A DNA stretch of 6,930 nucleotides, taken from positions 1 through 6,930 of the forward strand of contig PMIG01000318.1 in assembly GCA_003157055.1 (NCBI GenBank), in the 5' to 3' direction. Origin of the DNA: Bacteroidales bacterium. GTDB lineage: Bacteria > Bacteroidota > Bacteroidia > Bacteroidales > VadinHA17. Both the position numbers and the translations under genes were made by a program. The notes under the pieces are model-generated. The model made no database searches and had not been told where the DNA came from. It was given only the letters and a program-made list of their open reading frames with translations. This document shows positions 1-6,825 of this stretch, piece after piece. Numbering within the stretch: the stretch's first letter is position 1; the number at the start of each line of letters is the position of its first letter.

Positions 1-2
1 AG

Positions 3-1811
3 GGTGCAAAAGTATTCCTGAATACAACCGACAGGGTACGCAACCTGCTCGAAAAGGAGACCAAAGTAGCAGCTATGATTGCCCCAAGTTTCCCGGCTGA
101 GTTTTCGGAAATTGACGACCATCGTAAACTGATTGGCATGATAAAGTCGCTCGGTTTTGAGTATGTTACCGAAGTATCTTTTGGAGCCGATCTTGTTGCC
201 GACAGGTACAAGAAGCTTGTTACCGGGAGCAATGAATATTATATTTCTTCTGATTGCCCCTCGATAGTAAATTATATTAAATATTACCACAAGGAACTTG
301 CCTATAAGCTGGCGCCCATAGTCTCCCCGATGGTGGCGATGAGCAGGGTAATGCGTAAGAAATATGGTGATGATACAAAGGTAGTCTTTATTGGTCCTTG
401 TGTGGCCAAAAAAGCTGAAAGCACGGAAGTCGATGAGGCTATAACGTTCGTCGAGCTTCGGGAAATGTTATCAGCTGTCGGGATCTCCGAGAGCAACAGC
501 AATCCCTCCGATTTCGATCCTCCTGCAGGCGGAAGGGGGGCTATTTTCCCTGTAACCAGAGGTTTACTTCAGACCGCAAATATCAATGATGATGCAATTA
601 CAGGCAATATTATTGCAGCTGAGGGAAGGATAGGATTCCAGGAGGCACTCAAGGAGTTTGAGGCTGGACTGATAAAAAACCAGCATATGGAACTACTATG
701 CTGCGAAGGATGTATAATGGGTCCTGGTCTGTCGAAGAACGGCAAACAATACAACAGGAGGGCGCTCGTAAGCTCTTACGCCAACTCAAAGATGCTTGCA
801 TTAGATAATGATGAATGGCAGGCATCATTTGATGAGTACTTAGACCTGGATCTTTCGGTTCGTCATAAACCTGAGGAAAAAGAATTTGTTCTTCCCGCGG
901 AAAAAGATGTGAATGACATCCTTATCTCCATGGGTAAGAAAACCAAAAAAGATCAGCTCGATTGTGGTGCATGCGGATATGAAACATGCGTCGAGCATGC
1001 GATTGCAATAAAGAAGGGACTCGCTGAAGTGGAGATGTGCCTGCCTTATACTATTGAAAAACTGCATAAGTCAGTCAAGGATCTTGCCCTTTCAAATGAA
1101 AAGCTCAGTTCAATGAAGCAGGCGCTGAAACAATCAGAGAAACTTGCCCACATGGGGCAGCTCTCTGCCGGAATAGCACATGAGCTTAATAATCCTCTGG
1201 GAGTTGTAATTATGTACAGCAACATTCTTCTGGAGGAATGCAAACCTGACGATCCTGTCCGGGAAGACCTTAAGCTTGTTGTTGAGCAGGCAGGCAGGTG
1301 CAAGAAAATAGTTGCGGGACTTCTTAATTTTGCCAGGAAGAACCAGGTTAATCACCAGATGATAAACATTCACGGTCTGGTAAGCCATAGTCTCGAAAGC
1401 GTCATTATTCCCGATAGGGTAAAAGTCATGATCACAGACAATACAACAAATCCCGATACGATGCTCGATTCTGAACAGATGATGCAGGTTCTCACCAACC
1501 TCGTCAAGAATGCTATCGATGCTATGCCCGGGGAAGGAGAAATAAACATCCACCTCGAGGACACACTGAGCGACGTGAGTATAACTGTTCAGGACAGCGG
1601 AACCGGAATCAGGGAAGAAGACAGGGCGAAGATATTTGAGCCATTCTTTACAACAAAGGGGCTGGGACATGGAACCGGGTTGGGTCTTGCGACTGCATAC
1701 GGAATAGTAAAGATGCATAAGGGACAGATCACAGTCGAATCTAACACTGATGCGGCTAAAGGACCTACCGGAACGAAATTTAAAATAGTTCTTCCGCGGC
1801 GGAAGGAATAG
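3..1811 (+). CDS. Sensory [FeFe]-hydrogenase/histidine kinase fusion (5' end outside the window)
   Basis: The frame is open to the left edge, so the gene is partial. The first in-window Met (base 75) lies inside the H-domain, as the conserved KVAAMIAPSFPAEF strand spans it; 602 residues are visible. Numbering from that Met, the H-domain occupies about residues 1-245. H-cluster motifs are SSDCPS (Cys61), GPCVAKKAE (Cys109, Lys112, Glu115) and CCEGCIMGPG (Cys210, Cys213). An RnfB-type Fe-S domain follows at about 293-325 (Cys297, 300, 305, 322), then a short helical linker, a HisKA domain (AHELNNPLG, His369) and an HATPase domain (N-box Asn479, DSGTG 507-511, GTGLGLA from 533). The proton-relay cysteine of catalytic enzymes (TSCCP) is Asp60 here, and the third motif is CxxC followed by GPG rather than CxxxC and GGG; both resemble sensory rather than catalytic hydrogenases. 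An N-terminal ferredoxin domain is likely outside the window. No membrane segment is visible, so it is probably a cytoplasmic H2 or redox sensor that autophosphorylates His369. The domain assignment is firm; the signal sensed is inferred. Confidence 0.92.
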   Translation, partial: GAKVFLNTTDRVRNLLEKETKVAAMIAPSFPAEFSEIDDHRKLIGMIKSLGFEYVTEVSFGADLVADRYKKLVTGSNEYYISSDCPSIVNYIKYYHKELAYKLAPIVSPMVAMSRVMRKKYGDDTKVVFIGPCVAKKAESTEVDEAITFVELREMLSAVGISESNSNPSDFDPPAGGRGAIFPVTRGLLQTANINDDAITGNIIAAEGRIGFQEALKEFEAGLIKNQHMELLCCEGCIMGPGLSKNGKQYNRRALVSSYANSKMLALDNDEWQASFDEYLDLDLSVRHKPEEKEFVLPAEKDVNDILISMGKKTKKDQLDCGACGYETCVEHAIAIKKGLAEVEMCLPYTIEKLHKSVKDLALSNEKLSSMKQALKQSEKLAHMGQLSAGIAHELNNPLGVVIMYSNILLEECKPDDPVREDLKLVVEQAGRCKKIVAGLLNFARKNQVNHQMINIHGLVSHSLESVIIPDRVKVMITDNTTNPDTMLDSEQMMQVLTNLVKNAIDAMPGEGEINIHLEDTLSDVSITVQDSGTGIREEDRAKIFEPFFTTKGLGHGTGLGLATAYGIVKMHKGQITVESNTDAAKGPTGTKFKIVLPRRKE

Positions 1812-1896
1812 AAGGGGAAAAGAGGCGATTGGAAGAGAATGCATATTTATAATTATATTTCCTGGAATTGACAAAATATCTGAAATTTGTAAGTAG

Positions 1897-2292
1897 ATGA
1901 AGAAGAGCGATTATACAATCCTGGTTGCAGATGATGATCCTGATTATCTTTTCCAGACAGTTTTTAGCCTGGAAAAGTTTGGTTATAAGACCATTGCGGT
2001 TGAAAGCCAGGCTGAGGTTGAATCTGTTATTTCCAGGTTCAAACCAAGTCTTGCTATCTTCGACCTGATGATGGAGAGCGACGACAGCGGGTTTATTCTC
2101 TGTTACAAGATCAAGAAGAAATATCCCGATGTTCCCGTGATTCTTGCTACTGCTGTCTCACGAGAGACCGGAATGTCATTTAGCCTTGACTCAGGGAAGG
2201 ATAAATCGTGGATCAGGGCCGACAGGTATCTTGAGAAAGGGATCAGGCCTGAACAGCTTGACCAGGAAGTTATGAAGTTATTAAAGCTATAA
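1897..2292 (+). CDS. Single-domain response regulator (CheY-like receiver)
   Basis: This 131-residue protein is a receiver domain and nothing else. The acidic cluster is Asp12-Asp13-Asp14, the phosphoacceptor is Asp56 (IFDLMM), the switch Thr is Thr85 and the conserved Lys is Lys114. Thr85 to Lys114 is 29 residues, against roughly 20-22 in CheY, so the beta4-beta5 region carries an insertion (about residues 90-110, with Trp105). There is no output domain, so it must act by protein contact or pass phosphate on. It lies 85 nt after the hydrogenase-kinase gene and 1 nt before the next gene, so it is the obvious first partner of that kinase. The start at 1897 gives a normal receiver N-terminus. 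No Shine-Dalgarno sequence precedes it. Confidence 0.93.
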   Translation: MKKSDYTILVADDDPDYLFQTVFSLEKFGYKTIAVESQAEVESVISRFKPSLAIFDLMMESDDSGFILCYKIKKKYPDVPVILATAVSRETGMSFSLDSGKDKSWIRADRYLEKGIRPEQLDQEVMKLLKL

Positions 2293-2293
2293 T

Positions 2294-3430
2294 ATGGCAG
2301 TTCTAAAAGTACTGGTGGTTGATGATGAACCCGGGATAAGATCTGGTGTCGCCCGCATTCTCAGGGATTTTCATGTAACCTATCCGTTTATGGATGAGGA
2401 CTATAATTTTGAGATACTTGAAGCCCCGACCGGAGAGGACGGGATAACCATGATTGAGCGTGATAAGCCCGATATAGTTCTGCTCGATAATAAATTGCCA
2501 GGAATACAGGGAGTTGAGGTTCTCGAGTATATACGTGAAAGGAAATATGATATTGTAGTCGCAATGATTACTTCATACGCTTCACTTGATGTTGCTGTCA
2601 GGGCCACCCGTGACGGGGCGACCGATTTTATTCCTAAGCCATTCACTCCCCAGGAGCTAAAGTCGAGCATTGAAAACATTTCCAAACAGCTTTACCTGAA
2701 GCGCATTACTCATAAGCTCAATCAGGATGGAAAGAAGGTCAGGTACCAGTTTCTTTCTGTATTATCTCACGAATTAAAGGCCCCGCTTAATGCACTTGAG
2801 GGATATCTGAGGATGATGCAGGAAAAACAGGCAGGTGACCGTATTGATGATTATGCCTCGCATATTGATAGATCTCTCCAGCGGATACAGGGTATGAGGA
2901 ACCTGATAATGGACCTCCTTGATTTCACCAAGATACGACTCGAACGAAAAGAGGAAAAAATTCAGGAGGTCAACCTTGCCGAGATAGCTTCTGGAGCTAT
3001 CGTAACAGTCCAGCCATATGCTATCCAAATGGATGTAAGCATTAACCTTGAGGTTAGGACTGATGTTGTGATCATGGCCGACCCTGGTGATATGGATATT
3101 GTTTTTAATAACCTGATCTCCAACGCTGTAAAGTACAATAAGCTCGGAGGTAAAGCCGATATTACAATTGACAGCTCTGATACTGATGCGATACTTATTT
3201 TTTCTGATACCGGCATAGGTATTACAAAAACTGACTCAGAAAACCTATTCTCAGAGTTTGTGAGGATAAAAAATGAAAAGACCAGGAATATCTCAGGGAG
3301 CGGCCTTGGATTATCCATCGTAAAGAAAGTTGTCGAACTCTATCATGGGACTATTAAGGTGGAAAGCACTCCGGATGTCGGAACGACATTTACAATCAGA
3401 TTGCCAAAAAAACCAATTAACATATCCTGA
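2294..3430 (+). CDS. Hybrid receiver-histidine kinase
   Basis: This 378-residue soluble protein has an N-terminal receiver (about 3-130: Asp10/Asp11, phosphoacceptor Asp65 in LLDNKLPG, Thr93, Lys115 in PKPFTPQEL). A short linker leads to a HisKA domain (SHELKAPLNALEG, His159, followed by Glu160) and an HATPase domain (N-box Asn277, DTGIGI 305-310, GSGLGLS 335-341). All catalytic motifs are present. There are no transmembrane segments, PAS domain or DNA-binding domain. The ATG is 1 nt after the TAA of the preceding receiver gene, so translation is probably coupled. The receiver-first order suggests that it takes phosphate from an upstream kinase, such as the hydrogenase-kinase fusion, and that its own kinase activity is thereby gated. 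The partner that receives phosphate from His159 is not obvious; the upstream single receiver is one candidate. Confidence 0.93.
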   Translation: MAVLKVLVVDDEPGIRSGVARILRDFHVTYPFMDEDYNFEILEAPTGEDGITMIERDKPDIVLLDNKLPGIQGVEVLEYIRERKYDIVVAMITSYASLDVAVRATRDGATDFIPKPFTPQELKSSIENISKQLYLKRITHKLNQDGKKVRYQFLSVLSHELKAPLNALEGYLRMMQEKQAGDRIDDYASHIDRSLQRIQGMRNLIMDLLDFTKIRLERKEEKIQEVNLAEIASGAIVTVQPYAIQMDVSINLEVRTDVVIMADPGDMDIVFNNLISNAVKYNKLGGKADITIDSSDTDAILIFSDTGIGITKTDSENLFSEFVRIKNEKTRNISGSGLGLSIVKKVVELYHGTIKVESTPDVGTTFTIRLPKKPINIS

Positions 3431-3436
3431 CAAATT

Positions 3437-4060
3437 ATGAAATTACCCGGTAAGACTGTCGAAAGACTAAGCGAATACAGAAGAACTCTTCTGGGATGCC
3501 TGGGTGAAAAGAAGAACTTCATCTTTTCACACGATCTTGCAGCCCGCCTTCATATCACTGCTGTTCAGGTTAGGCGCGATCTGATGCTGATTGGCTACTC
3601 ATCGGTCCAGCGGAAAGGTTATGATGTTAAGGAACTTATTGAAAAAATAGGAACGATAATCGATTCTGATGAGAGCATGAATGTGGCAATAATCGGGATC
3701 GGAAATCTTGGCCGGGCTGTTGCAGGCTATTTCAAGGGCAAAAGATCAAAGCTTAATCTCGTGGCATCATTCGACTCTGATCTCCAGAAGATAAATAAGG
3801 TTATCTCCGGTGTGAAGTGTTATTCTCATAGCGATATGGAGAAAGTTATGAAAGAGCTTGATATCAGGATTGCCATAATTACTGTTCCGGCAGATTATGC
3901 AAAGGAGATTGCTGAAGAAGTAGTCCGTTTCGGTGTGAAGGGGATCCTCAATTTTACTACAATCCCTCTCAATGTGCCCTCATGGGTATTCCTGGAGGAG
4001 TATGATATGATCACATCAATTGAAAAAGTGGCATTCTTTGTCAAGGAGAATATGATCTAG
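3437..4060 (+). CDS. rex: Redox-sensing transcriptional repressor Rex
   Basis: Its 207 residues match the usual length of Rex. The N-terminus (KTVERLSEYRRTL, about 6-18) and winged helix (about 28-75: SHDLAARLHITAVQVRRDL, ending in GYDVKELI) are characteristic of the family. The C-terminal Rossmann domain has the NAD(H)-binding glycine motif GIGNLG (87-92), an acidic residue at the end of the next strand (SFDSD, 111-115), then the conserved NFTTIPLNVP segment and a C-terminal helix. Rex dimers bind operators when NADH/NAD+ is low and release them when NADH rises, typically derepressing fermentation and hydrogenase genes. The wing reads MLIGYSSVQRKGYDV in place of the common SYFGxFGxRGxGYxV, so its operator may differ from the classic TTGTGA-n6-TCACAA. 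The gene starts 6 nt after the hybrid kinase stop and is part of the same operon. It is the only recognisable DNA-binding regulator there. Confidence 0.93.
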   Translation: MKLPGKTVERLSEYRRTLLGCLGEKKNFIFSHDLAARLHITAVQVRRDLMLIGYSSVQRKGYDVKELIEKIGTIIDSDESMNVAIIGIGNLGRAVAGYFKGKRSKLNLVASFDSDLQKINKVISGVKCYSHSDMEKVMKELDIRIAIITVPADYAKEIAEEVVRFGVKGILNFTTIPLNVPSWVFLEEYDMITSIEKVAFFVKENMI

Positions 4061-4074
4061 CTGCTTTTGGCATC

Positions 4075-4995
4075 ATGAAGATATTCAGGGGATTTGAAGA
4101 GGCACGGGGAATCCGTAACCCGGTTGTGACCACAGGATCATTTGATGGGGTCCATATTGGCCATAAAACTATTCTGAACCGCCTGAAGATGCTCGCCAAA
4201 AAGTACGACGGCGAATCTGTACTGATTACATTTGACCCTCATCCGAGAAAAGTTCTTTATCCTGATACTGCTGGTAAAGATCTGAAGCTGATTAATTCAC
4301 ATGAGGAGAAAAATGAGCTTCTCCGCAAGTCAGGTCTCGATAACCTGATAATTGTCGAGTTCACAAAGGAGTTCTCAAAAACGACAAGCGAGGAATTCGT
4401 AAGGGATTATCTTCACGGTATACTTAATGCAAAGGTTGTGGTTGTCGGATTCAATCATCATTTCGGGTTTAATAAGGAAGGCGATTACAAACATCTTTGG
4501 AACTGGAGGGAGAAATACCACTTTGAGGCTGAAGAGATCCCAGAACAGGAGGTTCAGCATGAAGCTGTAAGCTCAACAAGGATACGTAAAGCTATTAGTG
4601 AAGGGTATATACAGAGAGCCAATGCTTATCTGGACCATTATTATATGATAATGGGAATCCCTGAGAGGTACGAATTTCCTGGTTTTGAAATATTGCCATC
4701 TTTTCTTAGAGTACCAATAACCGAAGAATGCAAAATTCTGCCTGCAACAGGTATATACGCCGTTTCTGTAGTAAATGAAAAAAAGGAATCAAGAGGAATG
4801 GTCCTCATTTGCCAGGATCAGGAAAAAGACTCTGTTGTTCTTGTGCATATTTTTAATAATGAGGAAGAATTCATAAACCGGAAATCTACTGTTCTGTTTC
4901 ATAAAATGATCTATGGCACGGTCAATCTGACTGATCCGAAGATAAGTGACAGGCTGCAGTTTGCAAAAGATGAAATTTCAGACCTTATTTACTAA
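4075..4995 (+). CDS. ribF: RibF-like FAD synthetase with a degenerate riboflavin kinase domain
   Basis: This 306-residue protein has the length and two-domain plan of bacterial RibF, which normally phosphorylates riboflavin and then adenylylates FMN to FAD. The N-terminal adenylyltransferase half looks intact: TTGSFDGVHIGHK (19-31), TFDPHP (52-57), VVGFNHHFG (123-131) and SSTRIR (166-171). The C-terminal half (about 185-306) keeps scattered family landmarks (ATGIYAVSV, RGM, VLVHIFNN, MIYG). It lacks the GRxLGFPTAN motif that binds ATP-Mg. By alignment of VLVHIF with the usual IEVHIF, the catalytic Glu position is Leu256. It is therefore probably FAD synthetase only, or a RibF paralogue with a new role. 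It follows rex by 14 nt and converges on hydG with 10 nt between stops. Flavin supply for NADH-linked hydrogenase subunits would fit the context, but that is an inference. No Shine-Dalgarno sequence is visible. Confidence 0.85.
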   Translation: MKIFRGFEEARGIRNPVVTTGSFDGVHIGHKTILNRLKMLAKKYDGESVLITFDPHPRKVLYPDTAGKDLKLINSHEEKNELLRKSGLDNLIIVEFTKEFSKTTSEEFVRDYLHGILNAKVVVVGFNHHFGFNKEGDYKHLWNWREKYHFEAEEIPEQEVQHEAVSSTRIRKAISEGYIQRANAYLDHYYMIMGIPERYEFPGFEILPSFLRVPITEECKILPATGIYAVSVVNEKKESRGMVLICQDQEKDSVVLVHIFNNEEEFINRKSTVLFHKMIYGTVNLTDPKISDRLQFAKDEISDLIY

Positions 4996-5005
4996 TGAGT
5001 GAGAT

Positions 5006-6415
5006 CTAAAAATACAGATCCCTTTCACCTTCTTTTATTAAATGCAGGTTATTTGATATTTTTTTCTTCAGTGTGTTTTTCCCGACGTTCCCTACCAGTT
5101 TGTCAATCAGTGCAAGTCCTTTTGACTTTGTCTTCGGAGAAGCAAAGTCTTCGAGATATTCCTTAAAAGTAAAGATTGCATTGGGCATGCAGTATTCCTT
5201 TATCAAACCGGGTTTTGCGAGATCCATAAAATCCTGTCCGGTTCTTCCTTTACGGTAACAGCCGGTGCAGAAGGATGGTATGAAATCTTCGTCAGCAAGG
5301 GATGATATTATCTCGTCGAGAGTACGGTGATCGCCCAGAGAGAACTGGCTTCCCGTCTGTTCTTCCTCATGGGTGTATGCTCCCGGGTTTGTGCGCGATC
5401 CGGCAGATATCTGGCTTATTCCGTAATGAATAAGCTCGTTGCGCATTTTATCATTTTCCCTGGTGCTGAGGATCATTCCGGTATAGGGTAGAGCGATACG
5501 TATTATCGCTACTAGTTTCTTAAAATCGTTGTCGCTTACCTTTGAAGGTATCTGATCGGCATTGGGAGCACCTATGGCAGGCTCGATACGAGGCACGCTT
5601 ACTGTATGAGGACCACACCCGAATGCACGTTCAAGATGATGAGCATGTTCCATCATTGCAAGAACTTCAAAACGGTAGTCAATAAGTCCCAGCAAAGCCC
5701 CGATGCCGATGTCATTTATGCCACCCTCCATTGCTCTGTCCATAACTGTAAGCCTATATTCATAATCACCCTTTTTGGTATCGGCGGCATGGAAATTTTT
5801 ATACAATACCGGATCGTATGTCTCCTGGAAGCAGACAAAGGTTCCAATCTTCTCTGCTTTAAGCTTTACAAAGTCATCAACCTCCATAGGCGCAAGTTCC
5901 ACGTTGATACGGCGGACATAATCCCTTCCTCCGTTTTCCCGGGCAGCGTAGGTAGTGCGGATAGCTTCAACCATGTAATCGGTATCGTTGCGCTTGCTTT
6001 CACCACAGATGAGGAGGACCCTTTTATGACCTTCACGAAGAAGTGTCTTTGTCTCTTCTGTAATCTCATTCATTGAAAGCACTTTCCGCTTGATAAGCTT
6101 GTTATCTCGTCTGAAAGAACAGTAAGTGCAGTTATTTATGCAGACATTTCCTGTATAAAGAGGGGCGAAGAAAACCAGTCTTTTCCCATATATCTCTTCT
6201 TTAACAGTACGGGCTGTTTCCATAATTTCATGGATCACAGCCGGATCTTCAACCCTGAGAAGCACAGCGACTTCTTCAAGATTTAAGCCTTTAAGCTTTA
6301 ATGCTTTGTTGAGAATAGTGTCAACCTGACTTTTTAGGGGAGTACTCCCTTCTATGAGTGAGTATAGTTTATCCCGGTCGATAAATACCTTATTCCTTTC
6401 GCTCTTGTTCATCAT
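5006..6415 (-). CDS. hydG: [FeFe]-hydrogenase maturase HydG (radical SAM tyrosine lyase)
   Basis: HydG cleaves tyrosine to p-cresol, CO and cyanide and builds the Fe(CO)2CN-cysteine unit used to assemble the H-cluster. With the start at 6415 the protein is 469 residues, normal for HydG. The radical SAM cluster motif is CINNCTYC (Cys92, Cys96, Cys99). The C-terminal auxiliary cluster motif has Cys383, Cys386 and Cys409, exactly the CX2CX22C spacing that separates HydG from ThiH. Family segments such as FAPLYTGN, FQETY, SVPRIEPA and SAGSRTNPGAY are present. The start was set at 6415 because AAGGAGGA ends 5 nt upstream; the in-frame Met at 6457 has no such site, and ATG at 6412 is a close alternative. 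The gene overlaps the upstream TM1266-family gene by 26 nt. HydE and HydF are not in this window; ribF converges immediately beyond the stop codon. Confidence 0.97.
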   Translation of the reverse strand: MMNKSERNKVFIDRDKLYSLIEGSTPLKSQVDTILNKALKLKGLNLEEVAVLLRVEDPAVIHEIMETARTVKEEIYGKRLVFFAPLYTGNVCINNCTYCSFRRDNKLIKRKVLSMNEITEETKTLLREGHKRVLLICGESKRNDTDYMVEAIRTTYAARENGGRDYVRRINVELAPMEVDDFVKLKAEKIGTFVCFQETYDPVLYKNFHAADTKKGDYEYRLTVMDRAMEGGINDIGIGALLGLIDYRFEVLAMMEHAHHLERAFGCGPHTVSVPRIEPAIGAPNADQIPSKVSDNDFKKLVAIIRIALPYTGMILSTRENDKMRNELIHYGISQISAGSRTNPGAYTHEEEQTGSQFSLGDHRTLDEIISSLADEDFIPSFCTGCYRKGRTGQDFMDLAKPGLIKEYCMPNAIFTFKEYLEDFASPKTKSKGLALIDKLVGNVGKNTLKKKISNNLHLIKEGERDLYF

Positions 6416-6671
6416 CTTGCTCCTCCTTGTATTTTGTAAGAATAGATTTGACTTCAACGTCTTTTAAACGTCCAATCTTACCGGTAAGAGCATTGATTAC
6501 ATCAAGAGTTCCTTCAATAACAAGGGAGATCACGTGGATATTCCGATTGTGCAGAGGCAGACCCTGGCGGGCAAGGATAATACTGCTGTATTCAGATAAT
6601 AAGGTATTTACAGCAGGAACCGAAACTGTGCCTTTAATTAAAATAGTTATTGTACCAATTCTCTTTTCCAT
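6390..6671 (-). CDS. TM1266-family putative iron-only hydrogenase system regulator
   Basis: This is a 93-residue protein with the start at 6671 (MEKRIGTITILI). The family, named after Thermotoga maritima TM1266, has an ACT-like small alpha/beta fold of about 80 residues. It is found beside [FeFe]-hydrogenase maturation genes; its exact job is not established. Recognisable here are the first strand (EKRIGTITILIKG), the helix and ARQGLPL loop (34-40), IHVISLVIEGTLDVINALTGKIGRL (45-69) and the final strand VEVKSIL. An acidic/basic tail (about 81-93, rich in Glu, Asp and Lys) extends past the usual end; its codons contain the hydG ribosome binding site and start. The frame stays open upstream to a TTG at 6761. 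That longer form was rejected because family members begin at MEKRI and the TTG coincides with the candidate promoter. Only weak Shine-Dalgarno complementarity precedes 6671. Confidence 0.9.
   Translation of the reverse strand: MEKRIGTITILIKGTVSVPAVNTLLSEYSSIILARQGLPLHNRNIHVISLVIEGTLDVINALTGKIGRLKDVEVKSILTKYKEEQDDEQERKE
6421..6428 (-). promoter_or_regulatory. Strong Shine-Dalgarno sequence of hydG
   Basis: The minus strand reads AAGGAGGA, then 5 nt (GCAAG), then ATGATG. It lies inside the 3' end of the TM1266-family frame and decides the hydG start at 6415. None of the complete plus-strand genes has a comparable site, so hydG may be translated independently of, or more strongly than, its upstream neighbour. 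Confidence 0.85.
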
Positions 6672-6725
6672 CAGATGCTCTTTTGGATTGGATATTTGTT
6701 TAAATACTTCCCGGACTACTTTGAA

Positions 6726-6739
6726 ACAGTACTTACTGT
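6726..6739. promoter_or_regulatory. Perfect inverted repeat ACAGTA-CT-TACTGT, possible operator
   Basis: Two perfect 6-bp arms flank a 2-bp centre on either strand. The site lies about 20-33 nt downstream of the candidate -7 element and 54 nt before the TM1266-family start codon. That is a plausible place for a dimeric repressor to block the hydG operon. It does not resemble the classic Rex or FNR consensus. A 2-nt loop is too tight for a stable RNA hairpin, so a protein site is favoured. The binding protein is unknown. Confidence 0.4.
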
Positions 6740-6758
6740 CTCTCAGGAAATCCGGATG

Positions 6759-6766
6759 CAAAATTA
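6759..6766 (-). promoter_or_regulatory. Candidate Bacteroidetes-type -7 promoter element
   Basis: The minus strand reads TAATTTTG, a full match to the TAnnTTTG -7 consensus of Bacteroidetes primary-sigma promoters. It sits in an AT-rich stretch about 90 nt upstream of the TM1266-family ATG, so transcription would begin near 6752-6754 and give a leader of about 80 nt. No convincing -33 TTTG is found at the usual distance; the nearest T-rich match is TGTTT, 18 nt upstream. The call depends on the host being a Bacteroidete. Confidence 0.45.
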
Positions 6767-6825
6767 ATAATATTTATCGATTATAAACAGACAATACTGG
6801 CAATCTTAACTTATAAAAGAATTTC

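Noticed and set aside
1854..1861. TATATTTC in the 85-nt gap before the lone receiver gene, considered as an internal promoter
   Set aside because: It misses the final G of TAnnTTTG, has no -33 partner, and lies in AT-rich sequence where such matches arise by chance.
1134..1874. A 246-codon open frame on the minus strand, antisense to the histidine kinase part of the first gene
   Set aside because: It lies fully opposite a motif-rich kinase frame, shows no recognisable domain, and its composition is what the reverse strand of the kinase codons would give.
5003..5020. Short inverted repeat GATCT/AGATC between the convergent ribF and hydG stops, considered as a bidirectional terminator
   Set aside because: The stem is only 5 bp with an 8-nt loop, it partly lies inside hydG codons, and there is no U-tract. 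It is too weak to call.
5606..6076. A 156-codon open frame on the plus strand inside hydG
   Set aside because: It is antisense to conserved HydG sequence and has no family motif; it is a shadow of hydG.
6427..6786. A 119-codon plus-strand open frame opposite the TM1266-family gene
   Set aside because: It mirrors the real gene and runs into the non-coding leader; no motif or ribosome binding site was seen.
6773..6787. TTTAT-n5-ATAAA inverted repeat upstream of the candidate -7 element
   Set aside because: The arms are short and consist only of A and T within an AT-rich stretch, so chance is a sufficient explanation.
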